In this document: piece after piece, positions 53,312 to 62,967 of the stretch
Numbering within the stretch: the first letter of the stretch is position 1
How the letters are laid out: each line of letters starts with the position of its first letter
Assembly: GCA_015519975.1 (NCBI GenBank)
Contig: WIAL01000028.1
Span: forward strand, 1-64,000
Direction of reading: 5' to 3'
DNA from: Hydrogenothermaceae bacterium
GTDB lineage: Bacteria; Aquificota; Aquificia; Aquificales; Hydrogenothermaceae
DNA length: 64,000 bases
Program-made: the position numbers and the translations under genes
Notes under the pieces: generated by a model
Told to the model about the DNA's origin: nothing
Seen by the model: the letters and a program-made list of their open reading frames with translations, nothing else
The model's database searches: none

Positions 53312-55063
53312 TTATCTATCAGTTTCACCAACAACCGGGTCTAAGCTTCCCAGTAGTACAACAGCATCTGCTATTGTTCTACCCTTTATAAGCTCAGGGA
53401 ATATTTGAAGGTTATAAAAAGCTCCTGACCTTATTCTTGTTCTATAAGGTCTGCCTTCCCCTTTGCTTATTATATAAAATCCAAGCTCTCCTCTTGGGTT
53501 TTCTCCAGATAGATAAATTTCCCCTTCCGGTGCTTGCTCTCCATATATTCTAAGGTTAAAATCCTTTACCATTGATTCTATTGAAATAAAAGTTTCATCT
53601 AATGTTGGAAGAACATAAGGATTATCTGTTGCTATATGCTTATCATCTTTTAATTTTTCTAATTTTTCTACACACTGCTTTACAATATTTAAGCTCTGTC
53701 TCATTTCTTCCATTCTAACTAAATATCTATCGTAAGAATCTCCAACTGTACCAAGGGGTATCTCAAAATCAACTTCATCATACTTATCTGTAGGCTGTAT
53801 CATTCTAATATCATAGGCAACTCCTGAAGCTCTTGCTACAGCACCTGTAAGCCCGTAATTATAAACATCTTCTTCTTCAATAATTCCAACGCCCACATTT
53901 CTCTTAAGCCATACTCTATTTTTTGTAAGTATTGTTTCATACTCTTCTAGTTTTGTTGGGAAATCTTTTATAAAGTGATTAATTACATCCAGCGCACCTT
54001 CCGGAAGATCAAGCCTTACTCCGCCTATTCTAATATAAGAAGAATTCAGCCTTATACCTGCTATACCTTCTATAATATCCATTATTTTTTCTCTTTCTCT
54101 GAATGTATAAAGGAAAATAGTTAATGCCCCAAGGTCAAGAGCATAAGTTCCAAGCCAGAGGAGATGAGAATTTATCCTTTGGAGTTCACACAGCATAGTT
54201 CTTATCCATTTTGCTTTTTCTGTAGGTTCAACATTTAAAAGCTTTTCTACTGCATTCACATAAGCAACATTACTGCAGATGGCAGATATATAATCCATTC
54301 TGTCTGTATATGGTATAAACTGCGTATATGTCACATTTTCAGCTATTTTTTCTACTCCCCTGTGGAGCTGACCGAGTATAATATCGCAGTTTTGAACCTT
54401 TTCTCCTTCTAAATCAAATAAAAACCATATAGTTCCGTGGGTTCCTGGATGCAAAGGTCCCCAGTTTAAAACTATCTGGGCTTTTTTTTGAATTCTCTTT
54501 TTTTCTGTTTCTTCTAAATCTTCCATAGTAGGAATAGCTGTGTGATATTCTTCGTAATCATGACTTGGCATACTTCCAGGTTTTTCATTTAAAGATGGTA
54601 GATATGTATCTTTTATTCCTTCAATTGGAAAATCTTTTCTAAGAGGATAATACTGGTAACTTTCCCACATGAACATTCTTACAAGATTTTCATGGCCTTC
54701 AAATTGAATACCAAACATATCATAGGCTTCCCTTTCAGCCCACTTTGCACCTTTCCACAAACCTGTTAAGGAAGGAAGTCTTTCATTTTCTGCCCATGTT
54801 TTTATGCAAATTCTTTTTTTTAAGATCAGAGAGTATAAGAAATATACGCCTTGAAAACGTGGTTTATGCAGTGGATAGTCTGCCACTGTAAAGTCTATAA
54901 ACATTTTAAACTGTAAATTAGGATTTTCTTTTATTTCTTTTAAAAAGGGCAAAAGTTCATTTTGGTTAATTTCAAAATAGGGAAGTTTTTCATTGTCCAC
55001 AAACTTTAAAGATTCAAAATTATCCCCTATAAAAGCAATATCATCCTGTTTAGTCCAGAGCAA
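53312..55063 (-). CDS. nuoCD: Fused complex I subunit CD
   Basis: The 583-residue protein joins NuoC (about 1-170; ERLPSLTGLWKGAKWAEREAY and YPLRKDFP) to NuoD (about 195-583; LNWGPLHPGTHGTIW, LGQLHRGVEKIAE, TDRMDYI). NuoD forms the quinone-binding peripheral core. Fusion is also seen in some other bacteria. It seems to start at TTG 55063, eight bases after GGAG. Confidence 0.94.
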   Translation of the reverse strand: MLWTKQDDIAFIGDNFESLKFVDNEKLPYFEINQNELLPFLKEIKENPNLQFKMFIDFTVADYPLHKPRFQGVYFLYSLILKKRICIKTWAENERLPSLTGLWKGAKWAEREAYDMFGIQFEGHENLVRMFMWESYQYYPLRKDFPIEGIKDTYLPSLNEKPGSMPSHDYEEYHTAIPTMEDLEETEKKRIQKKAQIVLNWGPLHPGTHGTIWFLFDLEGEKVQNCDIILGQLHRGVEKIAENVTYTQFIPYTDRMDYISAICSNVAYVNAVEKLLNVEPTEKAKWIRTMLCELQRINSHLLWLGTYALDLGALTIFLYTFREREKIMDIIEGIAGIRLNSSYIRIGGVRLDLPEGALDVINHFIKDFPTKLEEYETILTKNRVWLKRNVGVGIIEEEDVYNYGLTGAVARASGVAYDIRMIQPTDKYDEVDFEIPLGTVGDSYDRYLVRMEEMRQSLNIVKQCVEKLEKLKDDKHIATDNPYVLPTLDETFISIESMVKDFNLRIYGEQAPEGEIYLSGENPRGELGFYIISKGEGRPYRTRIRSGAFYNLQIFPELIKGRTIADAVVLLGSLDPVVGETDR

Positions 55064-55078
55064 TTATCAAACTCCGTT

Positions 55079-55101
55079 AAGTAAAGCTTAAAGCTTTACT
55101 T
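55079..55101. repeat. Perfect 9-bp hairpin between nuoB and nuoCD
   Basis: AAGTAAAGC (55079-55087) and its complement GCTTTACTT (55093-55101) are separated by five bases. The hairpin includes the nuoB stop and ends just before the nuoCD ribosome site. No U tract follows, so it is more likely a processing or RNA-stability element than a terminator. Confidence 0.7.
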
Positions 55102-55614
55102 ATTAATGGGGAAAGAAGGCTCTGCTTTTTTTATCGGAATTTCTTTGAACTCTTTTCCTTCTCTTTTAGCTTTTATTTTCTTCTGAAGTTCTAAAATTCC
55201 CCAAAGTAATGCCTGCGGAGTTGGAGGACAGCCAGGAACGTACACGTCGACAGGAATAATTCTATCCACCCCTTGAAGTGTTGAATAAGTAGGAAACGGA
55301 CCACCTGCAGATGCACATCCACCCATTGATATTACCCATTTAGGGTCAGGCATCTGGTCATATATGAGCTTAAGCATAGGAGCAACTTTATTTACAACAG
55401 TTCCTGCAACTATTAAAACATCTGACTGTCTTGGCGAACCTCTAAATATTATCCCAAGCCTGTCAGTATCAAATCTTGATGCTGCCGTGTGCATCATCTC
55501 GATAGCACAGCAAGCAAGCCCTATAGAAACAGGCCATAAAGAATTTCTTCTTCCCCAGCTTAAAACTTCTTCTGCTGTTGTTAATATTATTCCATTGTTG
55601 TTCATTATTGCCAT
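55096..55614 (-). CDS. nuoB: Complex I subunit B, N2 cluster
   Basis: The 172-residue protein has [15 protein letters not shown] (adjacent cysteines), [13 protein letters not shown] and [15 protein letters not shown], the four-cysteine site of cluster N2. It passes electrons to quinone together with NuoD. Its start overlaps nuoA by 10 bases. Confidence 0.96.
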   Translation of the reverse strand: MAIMNNNGIILTTAEEVLSWGRRNSLWPVSIGLACCAIEMMHTAASRFDTDRLGIIFRGSPRQSDVLIVAGTVVNKVAPMLKLIYDQMPDPKWVISMGGCASAGGPFPTYSTLQGVDRIIPVDVYVPGCPPTPQALLWGILELQKKIKAKREGKEFKEIPIKKAEPSFPINK

Positions 55615-55973
55615 GATAACGCTCCTTTTTTCCAGGCATAAATAAATCCAAATATAAGTATTGTTAAGAATAAGAACATCTCAACAAAAATAAGTCCTGC
55701 ATTTATGCTAACAAAAGTTTTGTAAACTACAGCCCAAGGAAATACAAAGGCTGCTTCAAGGTCAAACAGCACCAGAAGAAGACCAAGTAAATAGTATTTT
55801 TGGTCTAATGTTGTTTGGGCAGTTTTATCGTAAAGAGGAACTCCACATTCGTACGGATAGTCTTGAAGAGGGTCAGGTACTTTAGGAGCTATTAATCTAT
55901 TAATAACTAATAAAGCTACACCAACTATAGTTGCTGCTATAAAAAATATTACCAGTGAAAAATATCCGTCCAT
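55605..55973 (-). CDS. nuoA: Complex I subunit A
   Basis: The 122-residue protein has three helices and the loop [13 protein letters not shown], with [21 protein letters not shown], typical NuoA. It is the first nuo gene, preceded by GAGAGGAAG and a candidate promoter. Confidence 0.95.
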   Translation of the reverse strand: MDGYFSLVIFFIAATIVGVALLVINRLIAPKVPDPLQDYPYECGVPLYDKTAQTTLDQKYYLLGLLLVLFDLEAAFVFPWAVVYKTFVSINAGLIFVEMFLFLTILIFGFIYAWKKGALSWQ

Positions 55974-56014
55974 CTTCCTCTCCTAAATCAAACACCGTTT
56001 TATTATGGATAATA

Positions 56015-56043
56015 AAAATACCTTATAATTTTTCACATTTCAA
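56015..56043 (-). promoter_or_regulatory. Candidate promoter of the nuoA-B-CD operon
   Basis: On the minus strand TTGAAA (56038-56043) and TATTTT (56015-56020) are 17 bases apart, with the nuoA ATG about 40 bases downstream. It lies in the 73-base gap after the ABM-domain gene. AT-rich DNA gives many such matches. Confidence 0.4.
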
Positions 56044-56046
56044 GGC

Positions 56047-56367
56047 TTATTTTTCTTTAATTACTTCATAAAGTTCAACTGTAGGTCTTCCAGCAAACCA
56101 TTCTTTAGGTGGAGGATTTTTATGGGCTTCCTCAAAAGCTTTACTTTCAGTATATTTTCTAAAGCTTTCCATATCTTTCCAGTACGTTTCTATTATGAAA
56201 ACATTATTTTTATTTCCTGGAGGAAACTCTTTTGGCTCTAAAATATTCATTTTTATAAAACCTTCTTGCCCGGTTAAACCTTTTTCTCCAAATTCTTTTT
56301 TTGCTCTTTCTGCAAAATCCTTTGCATGTTCTGGATTTATTGGAAATTTAGTCATTACTACAATCAT
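56047..56367 (-). CDS. ABM-domain (HmoA/IsdG-like) protein
   Basis: The 106-residue protein has the dimeric alpha-beta barrel pattern of antibiotic-biosynthesis-monooxygenase proteins: MTKFPINPEHAKDFAERAKK, GFIKMNIL, VFIIETYWKDMESFRKYTES and FEEAHKN. Some relatives degrade haem (HmoA/IsdG). Here haem degradation is only a possibility. Its ATG overlaps the stop of the 37-residue membrane peptide gene (ATGA). Confidence 0.8.
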   Translation of the reverse strand: MIVVMTKFPINPEHAKDFAERAKKEFGEKGLTGQEGFIKMNILEPKEFPPGNKNNVFIIETYWKDMESFRKYTESKAFEEAHKNPPPKEWFAGRPTVELYEVIKEK

Positions 56368-56477
56368 TCTTCATCTCCTCCTTTTTTAACTTCTTTGTAA
56401 AGATAAGCAAATAATGTTCCTATAAATATCGCAACCATACTGTAAATAAAAATAGCTTCAATTGTATAAGGCGTCAT
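56364..56477 (-). CDS. 37-residue single-helix membrane peptide
   Basis: A frame of 37 codons begins at ATG 56477, six bases after a strong GGAGG, one base after the stop of the M3 peptidase gene. It encodes a short N-terminus, one membrane helix (about residues 5-27, AIFIYSMVAIFIGTLFAYLY) and a charged tail KEVKKGGDEE. Its stop overlaps the next ATG by ATGA. This tight spacing argues for translation. The function is unknown; its size recalls accessory subunits of membrane complexes. Confidence 0.75.
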   Translation of the reverse strand: MTPYTIEAIFIYSMVAIFIGTLFAYLYKEVKKGGDEE

Positions 56478-56478
56478 T

Positions 56479-58461
56479 TTATTCCTCCACAGTTTTAATC
56501 CCGCTCAATCTTAAAAGTGCATTTATATCAGGTTCTCTCCCAGCAAAACTTTTAAATATTTCAGCAGCCGGCTTACTTCCACCTTTGGTTAAAACCTCTT
56601 CATAAAAACTATCTGCTATTTCATCATTATATATGCCGTTGTCTATAAACATAAAATATGCGTCAGCAGATAGAACTTCAGCCCATTTGTAGCTGTAATA
56701 TCCAGCAGCATATCCACCTGCAAAAATATGTGAAAAAGACCACTGGAACTTATTGTAAGAAGGCGGTTTAATTACTGCTACTTCCTGCCTTACTTTATCA
56801 AGTATTTCCTGAACCTGCTCAGCATTATACTTATCTAAATGTATCAACATATCAAAAAGTGCAAACTCAAGCTGTCTAACCATTGCAAGAGCAGATAAAA
56901 ATGTTTTTGTATTTTTAAGCCTATTTATCATATCATCAGGCATCGGCTGTCCTGTTTTATAGTGCTTAGCGAACGTTTTTAACACTGATGGTTCGTACGC
57001 AAACTGCTCTAAAAACTGAGAAGGAAATTCAACAGCATCCCACTCAACTCCAGATGTTCCACTTACAGATGCTTCTTCTACCTGACTTAAAAGATGATGA
57101 AGGGCATGTCCCATTTCATGGAAAAGTGTTTCAACATCATAAGGTCTAAGTAAAGAAGGTACATCCTTTGAAGAAGGTGCAAAGTTGCAGACTATATACG
57201 CTACAGGCAGAACCTTTTCTCCTTTTAAGTTTACATAATAAGGTATCCATTCATCCATCCATGCCCCGTCTCTTTTACCTTCCCTTGCCTCCAAATCCAT
57301 GTAAAGTCTTCCTATAAGCTTTCCTCTTCTATAAAGATGGAAAACGTCTACTGTTTCATCCCATACAGGAACATCTACTTTTTCAAATTCAAGTTTAAAA
57401 AGTCTGTTTAAAAAGTTAAAGAGCCCTTCAACAACCTTTGATTTTTCAAAATAAGGCTTATACTCTTCATCATTTACATTTATTTTTTCCTTTTTCAGTT
57501 TTTCCGACCAGTATGCAAAGTCAAATGCTTCAATTTTTTCATTAAACCCTTTAGATTTTGCAAACTCTTGAAGTTCTTCAAACTCTTTTTCTGCCTGAGG
57601 TTTGCTTTTTTCTGCTAAAGTTCTTAAAAACTCAATAACTTCTTCTGGAGAGTTTGCCATTTTCTTTGCAAGTGAAAGCTCAGCATAATTTTTAAATCCA
57701 AGTAAATTTGCTTTTTCGTGTCTTAAAGCAAGTATTTCTTCAAGTATTTTGTCATTTTCAGGAGCTCTTGTTACATAAGCCTTATAAAGCTCCTCTCTTT
57801 TTTCTCTATTTGAGCCGTAAGTCATATATGCTATGTAAGATGGCTGGTGAAGTGTAAATCTGTAAACTGTTTTTCCATCTTTTTCTACAGTAGCTGTTTT
57901 AAGGTCTGTTTCAGGTAGTTCCTTAACATCCTCAAAATCTTCTATAATCATTTCATAGGCGTTAGTCGCATTTAAAAGGTTTTGTGCAAAGCTGTTTTGA
58001 AGTTCTGAAAGTTTTATATTTATCTGTTTAACTTTTTCTCTTTTTTCTTCTTCAAGTCCAACACCTGAAAGTTCAAAATCTTTTATTGAGTCTTCAAGCA
58101 CTTTAACCTGCTCATAAGTTAGATTTTCTTTTTCATTTTCATAAATTTCCTTAAATGCTTTGTAAATTCTTTCATCCTGTCCTAAATTTGTATAGTACTC
58201 TGTTAAAACAGGTAAAAGTGAAGAGTAAACTTCCTGTGTTTTTGGAGAGTTTTTAACATAATTTAGATGGGCAATTGGCTGGAAAAACTCTCCAAGTTTT
58301 ATATTAAACTCTTCATAAGGCTTAACAAAGCTTTTATATGTTTTGTTTTCTACTTTTAAAAGTTCTTCAATCCTTTTTTTGTTTTCTTCTATCTGATTTA
58401 AAACCTTTTCTTTAAGCTGGTCTAAATTTTCATCACTGTATATAAATTCTGGAAAACTCAT
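56479..58461 (-). CDS. M3-family oligopeptidase (oligopeptidase A-like)
   Basis: The 660-residue metallopeptidase has the zinc site LFHEMGHALHHLLS near residue 450 and the downstream EFPSQFLEQFAYEP and WSFSHIFAGGYAAGYYSYKW segments of thimet-like peptidases. It degrades short peptides in the cytoplasm. It is followed by two small genes in the same operon. The length fits oligopeptidase A (PrlC). Confidence 0.92.
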   Translation of the reverse strand: MSFPEFIYSDENLDQLKEKVLNQIEENKKRIEELLKVENKTYKSFVKPYEEFNIKLGEFFQPIAHLNYVKNSPKTQEVYSSLLPVLTEYYTNLGQDERIYKAFKEIYENEKENLTYEQVKVLEDSIKDFELSGVGLEEEKREKVKQINIKLSELQNSFAQNLLNATNAYEMIIEDFEDVKELPETDLKTATVEKDGKTVYRFTLHQPSYIAYMTYGSNREKREELYKAYVTRAPENDKILEEILALRHEKANLLGFKNYAELSLAKKMANSPEEVIEFLRTLAEKSKPQAEKEFEELQEFAKSKGFNEKIEAFDFAYWSEKLKKEKINVNDEEYKPYFEKSKVVEGLFNFLNRLFKLEFEKVDVPVWDETVDVFHLYRRGKLIGRLYMDLEAREGKRDGAWMDEWIPYYVNLKGEKVLPVAYIVCNFAPSSKDVPSLLRPYDVETLFHEMGHALHHLLSQVEEASVSGTSGVEWDAVEFPSQFLEQFAYEPSVLKTFAKHYKTGQPMPDDMINRLKNTKTFLSALAMVRQLEFALFDMLIHLDKYNAEQVQEILDKVRQEVAVIKPPSYNKFQWSFSHIFAGGYAAGYYSYKWAEVLSADAYFMFIDNGIYNDEIADSFYEEVLTKGGSKPAAEIFKSFAGREPDINALLRLSGIKTVEE

Positions 58462-58471
58462 TTTTCCTCCT

Positions 58472-59428
58472 TTAGGTTATCTTTAATTTATGGGCTTTTC
58501 CTACTATTTCTAAGATATGCTTATATCCTTTTTTGTTCAAATGTTCTTCAAGTCCTTCTATTACTTTTAACGGAGAATAAGGATCATAAAAGTTTGCCGT
58601 TCCTATCTGAACTGCAACAGCTCCGGCCAAAAAGTGCTGGAGTGCATCTTCTGCAGTTGTTATTCCTCCAACGCCTACAATAGGAATGCTGCTTCCGTAC
58701 TTTTCAAAAACTTGATATATCATTCTTACTGCAACTGGAAGTATAGCAGGACCTGATAAACCGCCAGTTTTTGTTGCAAGTATAGGCTGTTCTTTATTCA
58801 CATCTATTGCCATACCAAGAAGCGTATTTATTAATACAAGTCCGTCTGCTTTTGCTTCAACGCAAGCCTGTGCTGTTTGTGTGATGTCTGTAACATTAGG
58901 GCTTAGTTTTACAAGTAGTGGCTTATTCGTTATTTGTTTAAGTTTATAAACAAGGTTGTAAAGAGTTTCCGGATCCGAGCCAAAGGCTATACCACCTTTT
59001 TTTACATTTGGACAGGAAACATTTAACTCTAATGCATGAACTCCGTCTGTTTTATCTAAAAATTCTCCAACTTTTAGATATTCTTCCTCGTCTTCCCCAA
59101 AAACATTTGCAATTATTACAGTATCGTAATTTCTAAGCTTTGGTAGTATATTTTTTGAAAAATACTCAATCCCTGGATTTTGAAGACCTATTGAGTTAAG
59201 CATTCCGGCAGGAGTTTCAACTATTCTTTGAGGAGGATTTCCAGTCCTTGGTTTATATGAAAGTCCTTTTACTACCACTGCTCCAAGTTTTGAAATATCA
59301 TAAAGATTTTCAGCCACTTCAAGGCCATAAGAGAAACATCCTGAAGCTGTCCATACTGGATTTTTAAACTTTATTCCAAAAAGTTCATAAGATAGACTGT
59401 CTTCCAATGGTTTTACTATTTTTTCCAC
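58472..59428 (-). CDS. pyrD: Dihydroorotate dehydrogenase (class 1B type)
   Basis: The 318-residue FMN-dependent TIM-barrel enzyme has [47 protein letters not shown] (catalytic Cys of class 1) and [14 protein letters not shown]. It oxidises dihydroorotate in pyrimidine synthesis. The catalytic Cys supports class 1B, which normally pairs with an electron-transfer subunit PyrK that is not seen nearby. Confidence 0.93.
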   Translation of the reverse strand: MEKIVKPLEDSLSYELFGIKFKNPVWTASGCFSYGLEVAENLYDISKLGAVVVKGLSYKPRTGNPPQRIVETPAGMLNSIGLQNPGIEYFSKNILPKLRNYDTVIIANVFGEDEEEYLKVGEFLDKTDGVHALELNVSCPNVKKGGIAFGSDPETLYNLVYKLKQITNKPLLVKLSPNVTDITQTAQACVEAKADGLVLINTLLGMAIDVNKEQPILATKTGGLSGPAILPVAVRMIYQVFEKYGSSIPIVGVGGITTAEDALQHFLAGAVAVQIGTANFYDPYSPLKVIEGLEEHLNKKGYKHILEIVGKAHKLKIT

Positions 59429-59436
59429 TTCTTTTT

Positions 59437-60750
59437 TTACAACCTCCAGTATAAAAAGCCTTCTTTTTTGGCTTTTTCTTTATTATACAATCCTTTAATA
59501 TCTATTAAAACTGGGTTTTCTCCCATAATTTTTTTATATTCTTGAAAATCCAGTTCTTCAACAAAAGGCTTGTGCTTTACGGCAACAATAATTGCGTCGT
59601 AAGGAGTTTCTTTTTCAATATTATCTAAAAGCTCTATACCGTACTCTTTCTTCACTTCGTCAGGATATGCAAAAGGATCATGTACAAAAACATCTATTCC
59701 ATACTCTTTAAGTTCATTATATACATCAATAACCTTTGTATTTCTTATATCAGAAATGTTTTCTTTGAAAGTTAAGCCTAAAATTAATACTTTACTTCCC
59801 TTTACTGCTTTTCCTGCTTTTATCAGTTTTTTTACTGTATTTTCTGCCACAAATTTACCCATGTAGTCATTTATTCTTCTTCCCGCAAGAATTATCTCGG
59901 GATGATATCCTATAGCCTGTGCTTTAAATGTAAGATAGTAGGGGTCTACACCTATACAGTGACCACCTACAAGTCCAGGTTCAAATCTTAAAAAATTCCA
60001 TTTTGTTGACGCTGCCTCTAAAACAGACTTTGTATCTATTCCCATTTTATTGAAAATCATAGATAGTTCATTCATTAGTGCTATGTTTAAATCTCTTTGT
60101 GTATTTTCAATAACTTTAGCTGCTTCTGCTGTTTTTATATCCGGTGCTTTGTGAATACCTGCTGTTATAACACTGCCGTAAAGCTGTGATAAAAATTCTG
60201 CAGTTTCTGGTGTATCTCCTGCCACAACTTTTTTTATTTTATCTATAGTATGTAGTTTGTCTCCTGGATTTACCCTTTCCGGTGAATATCCAACATTAAA
60301 ATCTTTCTTCCATTTTAATTTGCTTTCTTTTTCCAAGATAGGAACACATTCCTCCTCGGTAAGCCCGGGATAAACAGTAGATTCATAAACCACTATAGAA
60401 CCTTTTTTCATAAATTTGCCTACTGTTTTTGTAGCAGATTTTATTGGTCTAAGATCAGGTATATTGTGCTGGTCTATAGGAGTTGGCACAGTTACTATAA
60501 TGACCTTGGCTTCTGATATTTCTTCAGGATTATCTGTAAACTGGATACTACTTTTTTCAAGTTTTTCTTTTTCTACTTCCCTTGTTCTATCATAACCTTT
60601 TTTTAACTCTTCTATTCTTTTTGAATTAATATCAAATCCTATAACATTAAACTTTTCATCCAGTAAAACAGCAAGAGGAAGGCCTACGTATCCTAATCCT
60701 ATCACAGCAATTTTTTCTTTGTTTCCTTTTTCAAAATCTTTAATATTCAT
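59437..60750 (-). CDS. UDP-N-acetylhexosamine dehydrogenase (WbpA/TviB-like)
   Basis: The 437-residue enzyme begins with the Rossmann motif [19 protein letters not shown]. It has [20 protein letters not shown] and the catalytic site [13 protein letters not shown] near residue 265. This pattern favours UDP-N-acetyl-galactosamine or -mannosamine dehydrogenases over UDP-glucose dehydrogenase. It makes a uronic-acid donor for a surface polysaccharide, in line with the adjoining deacetylase and glycosyltransferase genes. Confidence 0.9.
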   Translation of the reverse strand: MNIKDFEKGNKEKIAVIGLGYVGLPLAVLLDEKFNVIGFDINSKRIEELKKGYDRTREVEKEKLEKSSIQFTDNPEEISEAKVIIVTVPTPIDQHNIPDLRPIKSATKTVGKFMKKGSIVVYESTVYPGLTEEECVPILEKESKLKWKKDFNVGYSPERVNPGDKLHTIDKIKKVVAGDTPETAEFLSQLYGSVITAGIHKAPDIKTAEAAKVIENTQRDLNIALMNELSMIFNKMGIDTKSVLEAASTKWNFLRFEPGLVGGHCIGVDPYYLTFKAQAIGYHPEIILAGRRINDYMGKFVAENTVKKLIKAGKAVKGSKVLILGLTFKENISDIRNTKVIDVYNELKEYGIDVFVHDPFAYPDEVKKEYGIELLDNIEKETPYDAIIVAVKHKPFVEELDFQEYKKIMGENPVLIDIKGLYNKEKAKKEGFLYWRL

Positions 60751-60758
60751 ATCAACCT

Positions 60759-61817
60759 CTACTTTAAACTGTATTGAATTATTTTAGTTAGAAAACTTGT
60801 AAAATCTTTGGCTATGGCTATTCTTGGAATTAAATAAACATTTTGCCCTTTTTTAACTATATCTTTTTCAACGGTGTAGGCACAATCAAAATAATTTTTA
60901 GTGATATTAACCAAAGTATCATCATAATGACCAAATGGATAAGATAAATGTCTTATTTTTTGTCCTGTAATACTTTCAAGTTCTTTTTTTGAAGTTTCAA
61001 GCTCTTTTTTTAATCTTTCTTCCCTTTCTTCTTGTGTTTCAAAGTTTAAAAATGAACTAAAATTTTTCTCAAGCTCTTTTCTTAGAACCTCTTTCCAGTT
61101 TTTTTGTTTAAAAAAGTTTTTATCCAGATTTTTTATAAAGTTTTTAACTTCTTCTTTTAAAAAACCTCTTTTAACAGAAAGGTTATTTTTATCAGGAAAA
61201 AGAGGATACCCTATTTTAGGCTCATCTAAATCAGAAAAATCATTGGATTTGCCGTAAGCGTAAATATTACTCCAGTGTCCATTTTTCCCATCATAAAAAT
61301 CAATAATTTTATCTTCATAAAATACCTTGGCATGTACATGGGCATGTCCCTGAATATCAAAAACATCTTTCATTTTGTTAAGTTCTTCTACTGTAAGAAA
61401 ATCTTCCGATTTTCCAGTTTTTAAAAACTCATAATTAGCCTGTGCCATTGTTTTAGGTTTGTAAAGCTCATCAAAAGATACTTTATTATTCCAGTAATCT
61501 TCCAGTGTAGGTCTAACGGTACCTTCTTTATTTATTCTACTTGTTATTGGAAAGATAGTTGCTTTAAGTTTATATTTTTTCAAAATAGGATAAGCATAAA
61601 TAAAATTATCAACATATCCATCATCAAAAGTAATGACTACGGAAGGTTTATCAGGGAGTTTATCGTTAGATATATATTCACAAACATCATCTAAAGTAAT
61701 TACATTAAAAAATTTTTTTAGTATTTTCATCTCAAAATCAAAGGTCTTATAAGCAACATCAAACCCCCACTTTGGAAGAATTTTGTGGTAAAAAATTATG
61801 AAAATATTATTTTTCAT
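60759..61817 (-). CDS. Polysaccharide deacetylase-family (NodB-like) protein
   Basis: The 352-residue protein has the NodB motif VVITFDDGYVDNFIYA near residue 60 with the catalytic and metal-binding Asp residues, an HxxxH-type segment in QGHAHVHAKV near residue 158, and RHLSYPFGHYDDT. A Lys/Glu-rich helical insertion lies around residues 225-285. It would de-N-acetylate a polysaccharide or lipid-linked sugar. No signal peptide is visible. Its start overlaps the glycosyltransferase gene by 11 bases. Confidence 0.87.
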   Translation of the reverse strand: MKNNIFIIFYHKILPKWGFDVAYKTFDFEMKILKKFFNVITLDDVCEYISNDKLPDKPSVVITFDDGYVDNFIYAYPILKKYKLKATIFPITSRINKEGTVRPTLEDYWNNKVSFDELYKPKTMAQANYEFLKTGKSEDFLTVEELNKMKDVFDIQGHAHVHAKVFYEDKIIDFYDGKNGHWSNIYAYGKSNDFSDLDEPKIGYPLFPDKNNLSVKRGFLKEEVKNFIKNLDKNFFKQKNWKEVLRKELEKNFSSFLNFETQEEREERLKKELETSKKELESITGQKIRHLSYPFGHYDDTLVNITKNYFDCAYTVEKDIVKKGQNVYLIPRIAIAKDFTSFLTKIIQYSLK

Positions 61818-62907
61818 TTACCAGTTCCTCAAAAAGTTTTATATATTTATTTGTTGTGTTTTCAATTGAATAATTTTCTGCCGTTTTAACAGCATTAGAA
61901 GCAATATTTTTATACTCTTCATCTGAAAGATTCAGTAAAAACTGCATTTTATCTTTAAATGCATCAAAATCTCCTACAGGTACTGAAAAACCATTATATC
62001 CATCTTTTAAGTACTCATCTATTCCCCCTGCAAGTGTAGAAAGTACAACTTTACCTGATGCCATTGCCTGAAGCAAAGCTCCTGCTATTCCTTCCAAGTT
62101 AGAAGATAAAACAAAAAAGTCCGATGCATGTAAAATTTCCGGCACATCTTTTCTAAAACCAAGCCCCCTAACCTTATTTTCTATACCAAATTTCTGAGCT
62201 AATTCTTTTGCCTTTATGTCTGTTTCCAGTCCTACCAATAAAAGAATACAGTTATCACAATTTAATTTAGAGAAAGTTTCAATTAATTTATCTTGAGCTT
62301 TAACTTCAGGATTCCAGTTTGCTACATTTACAAAAATTTTTGCATCTAATGGTAGATTAAGATCTTTTCTTATTTCTTCTTTCGATTTATTTACATTTTT
62401 AAATCTGTCAATTTCAATACCACTTTCAATTGTTATCAGCTTTTCTGGGAAAAAATTTTCTTTTTCAAGCTTTTCTTTAACTTTTTTTGAAACAACTACA
62501 ATTTTGTCTGCAGCAGAGTACTTAAGATATTTAGATAAAAAAGAAGGAATTCTTCCTGAACGTTTTACATTAATTATTTTAGGATTTGTTTTTAAAAATA
62601 GTTTTGCTATTCTTACATAATCAAAGGCATGTGGAGAGTTTGCTATTACAATATCAAAATTTCCGTTGTCTATAATGTTTATTAACCTTTTATAATTTTC
62701 CCATCTGTATCTGGCATTTTTTATATGATTTTCAAAAAAATGGGTCTTAACATTATAAGGTTTTAATTTTTCTACCATTTCCTTATATTGAAAAGAAAGG
62801 GCTATTTCAACGTCAATGTTTCTTTTTTTTAATTCTCTTGTAAGCAAGTAAACCTGCTCTTTTGTACCACCCCAGCCATATCCATCAACAACCTGCAGTA
62901 TTCTCAA
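61807..62907 (-). CDS. GT4-family glycosyltransferase
   Basis: The 366-residue GT-B enzyme has VDGYGWGGTKEQVYLLTREL near the N-terminus, the acceptor/donor linker segment VVSKKVKEKLEK, and the GT4 donor motif SSNLEGIAGALLQAMASGK near residue 270. It transfers a sugar for surface polysaccharide or lipopolysaccharide. It seems to start at TTG 62907; the AGGAG site 10 bases upstream lies in one arm of an inverted repeat shared with the divergent gene. Confidence 0.88.
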   Translation of the reverse strand: MRILQVVDGYGWGGTKEQVYLLTRELKKRNIDVEIALSFQYKEMVEKLKPYNVKTHFFENHIKNARYRWENYKRLINIIDNGNFDIVIANSPHAFDYVRIAKLFLKTNPKIINVKRSGRIPSFLSKYLKYSAADKIVVVSKKVKEKLEKENFFPEKLITIESGIEIDRFKNVNKSKEEIRKDLNLPLDAKIFVNVANWNPEVKAQDKLIETFSKLNCDNCILLLVGLETDIKAKELAQKFGIENKVRGLGFRKDVPEILHASDFFVLSSNLEGIAGALLQAMASGKVVLSTLAGGIDEYLKDGYNGFSVPVGDFDAFKDKMQFLLNLSDEEYKNIASNAVKTAENYSIENTTNKYIKLFEELVNEK

Positions 62908-62917
62908 TTAAAAAAAG

Positions 62918-62960
62918 CTCCTGATGATATAATTTAAATGACAAAAAATTATATCAGGAG
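62918..62960. promoter_or_regulatory. Inverted repeat with both Shine-Dalgarno sites of two divergent genes
   Basis: CTCCTGAT plus ATAATTT (62918-62925 and 62929-62935) is the complement of 62946-62960, with a 3-base GAT insertion in the left arm. Each arm carries a TATAAT and an AGGAG, one set per strand. It may be an operator or a symmetric divergent promoter. No good -35 boxes are visible. Confidence 0.55.
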
Positions 62961-62967
62961 TGGATAA

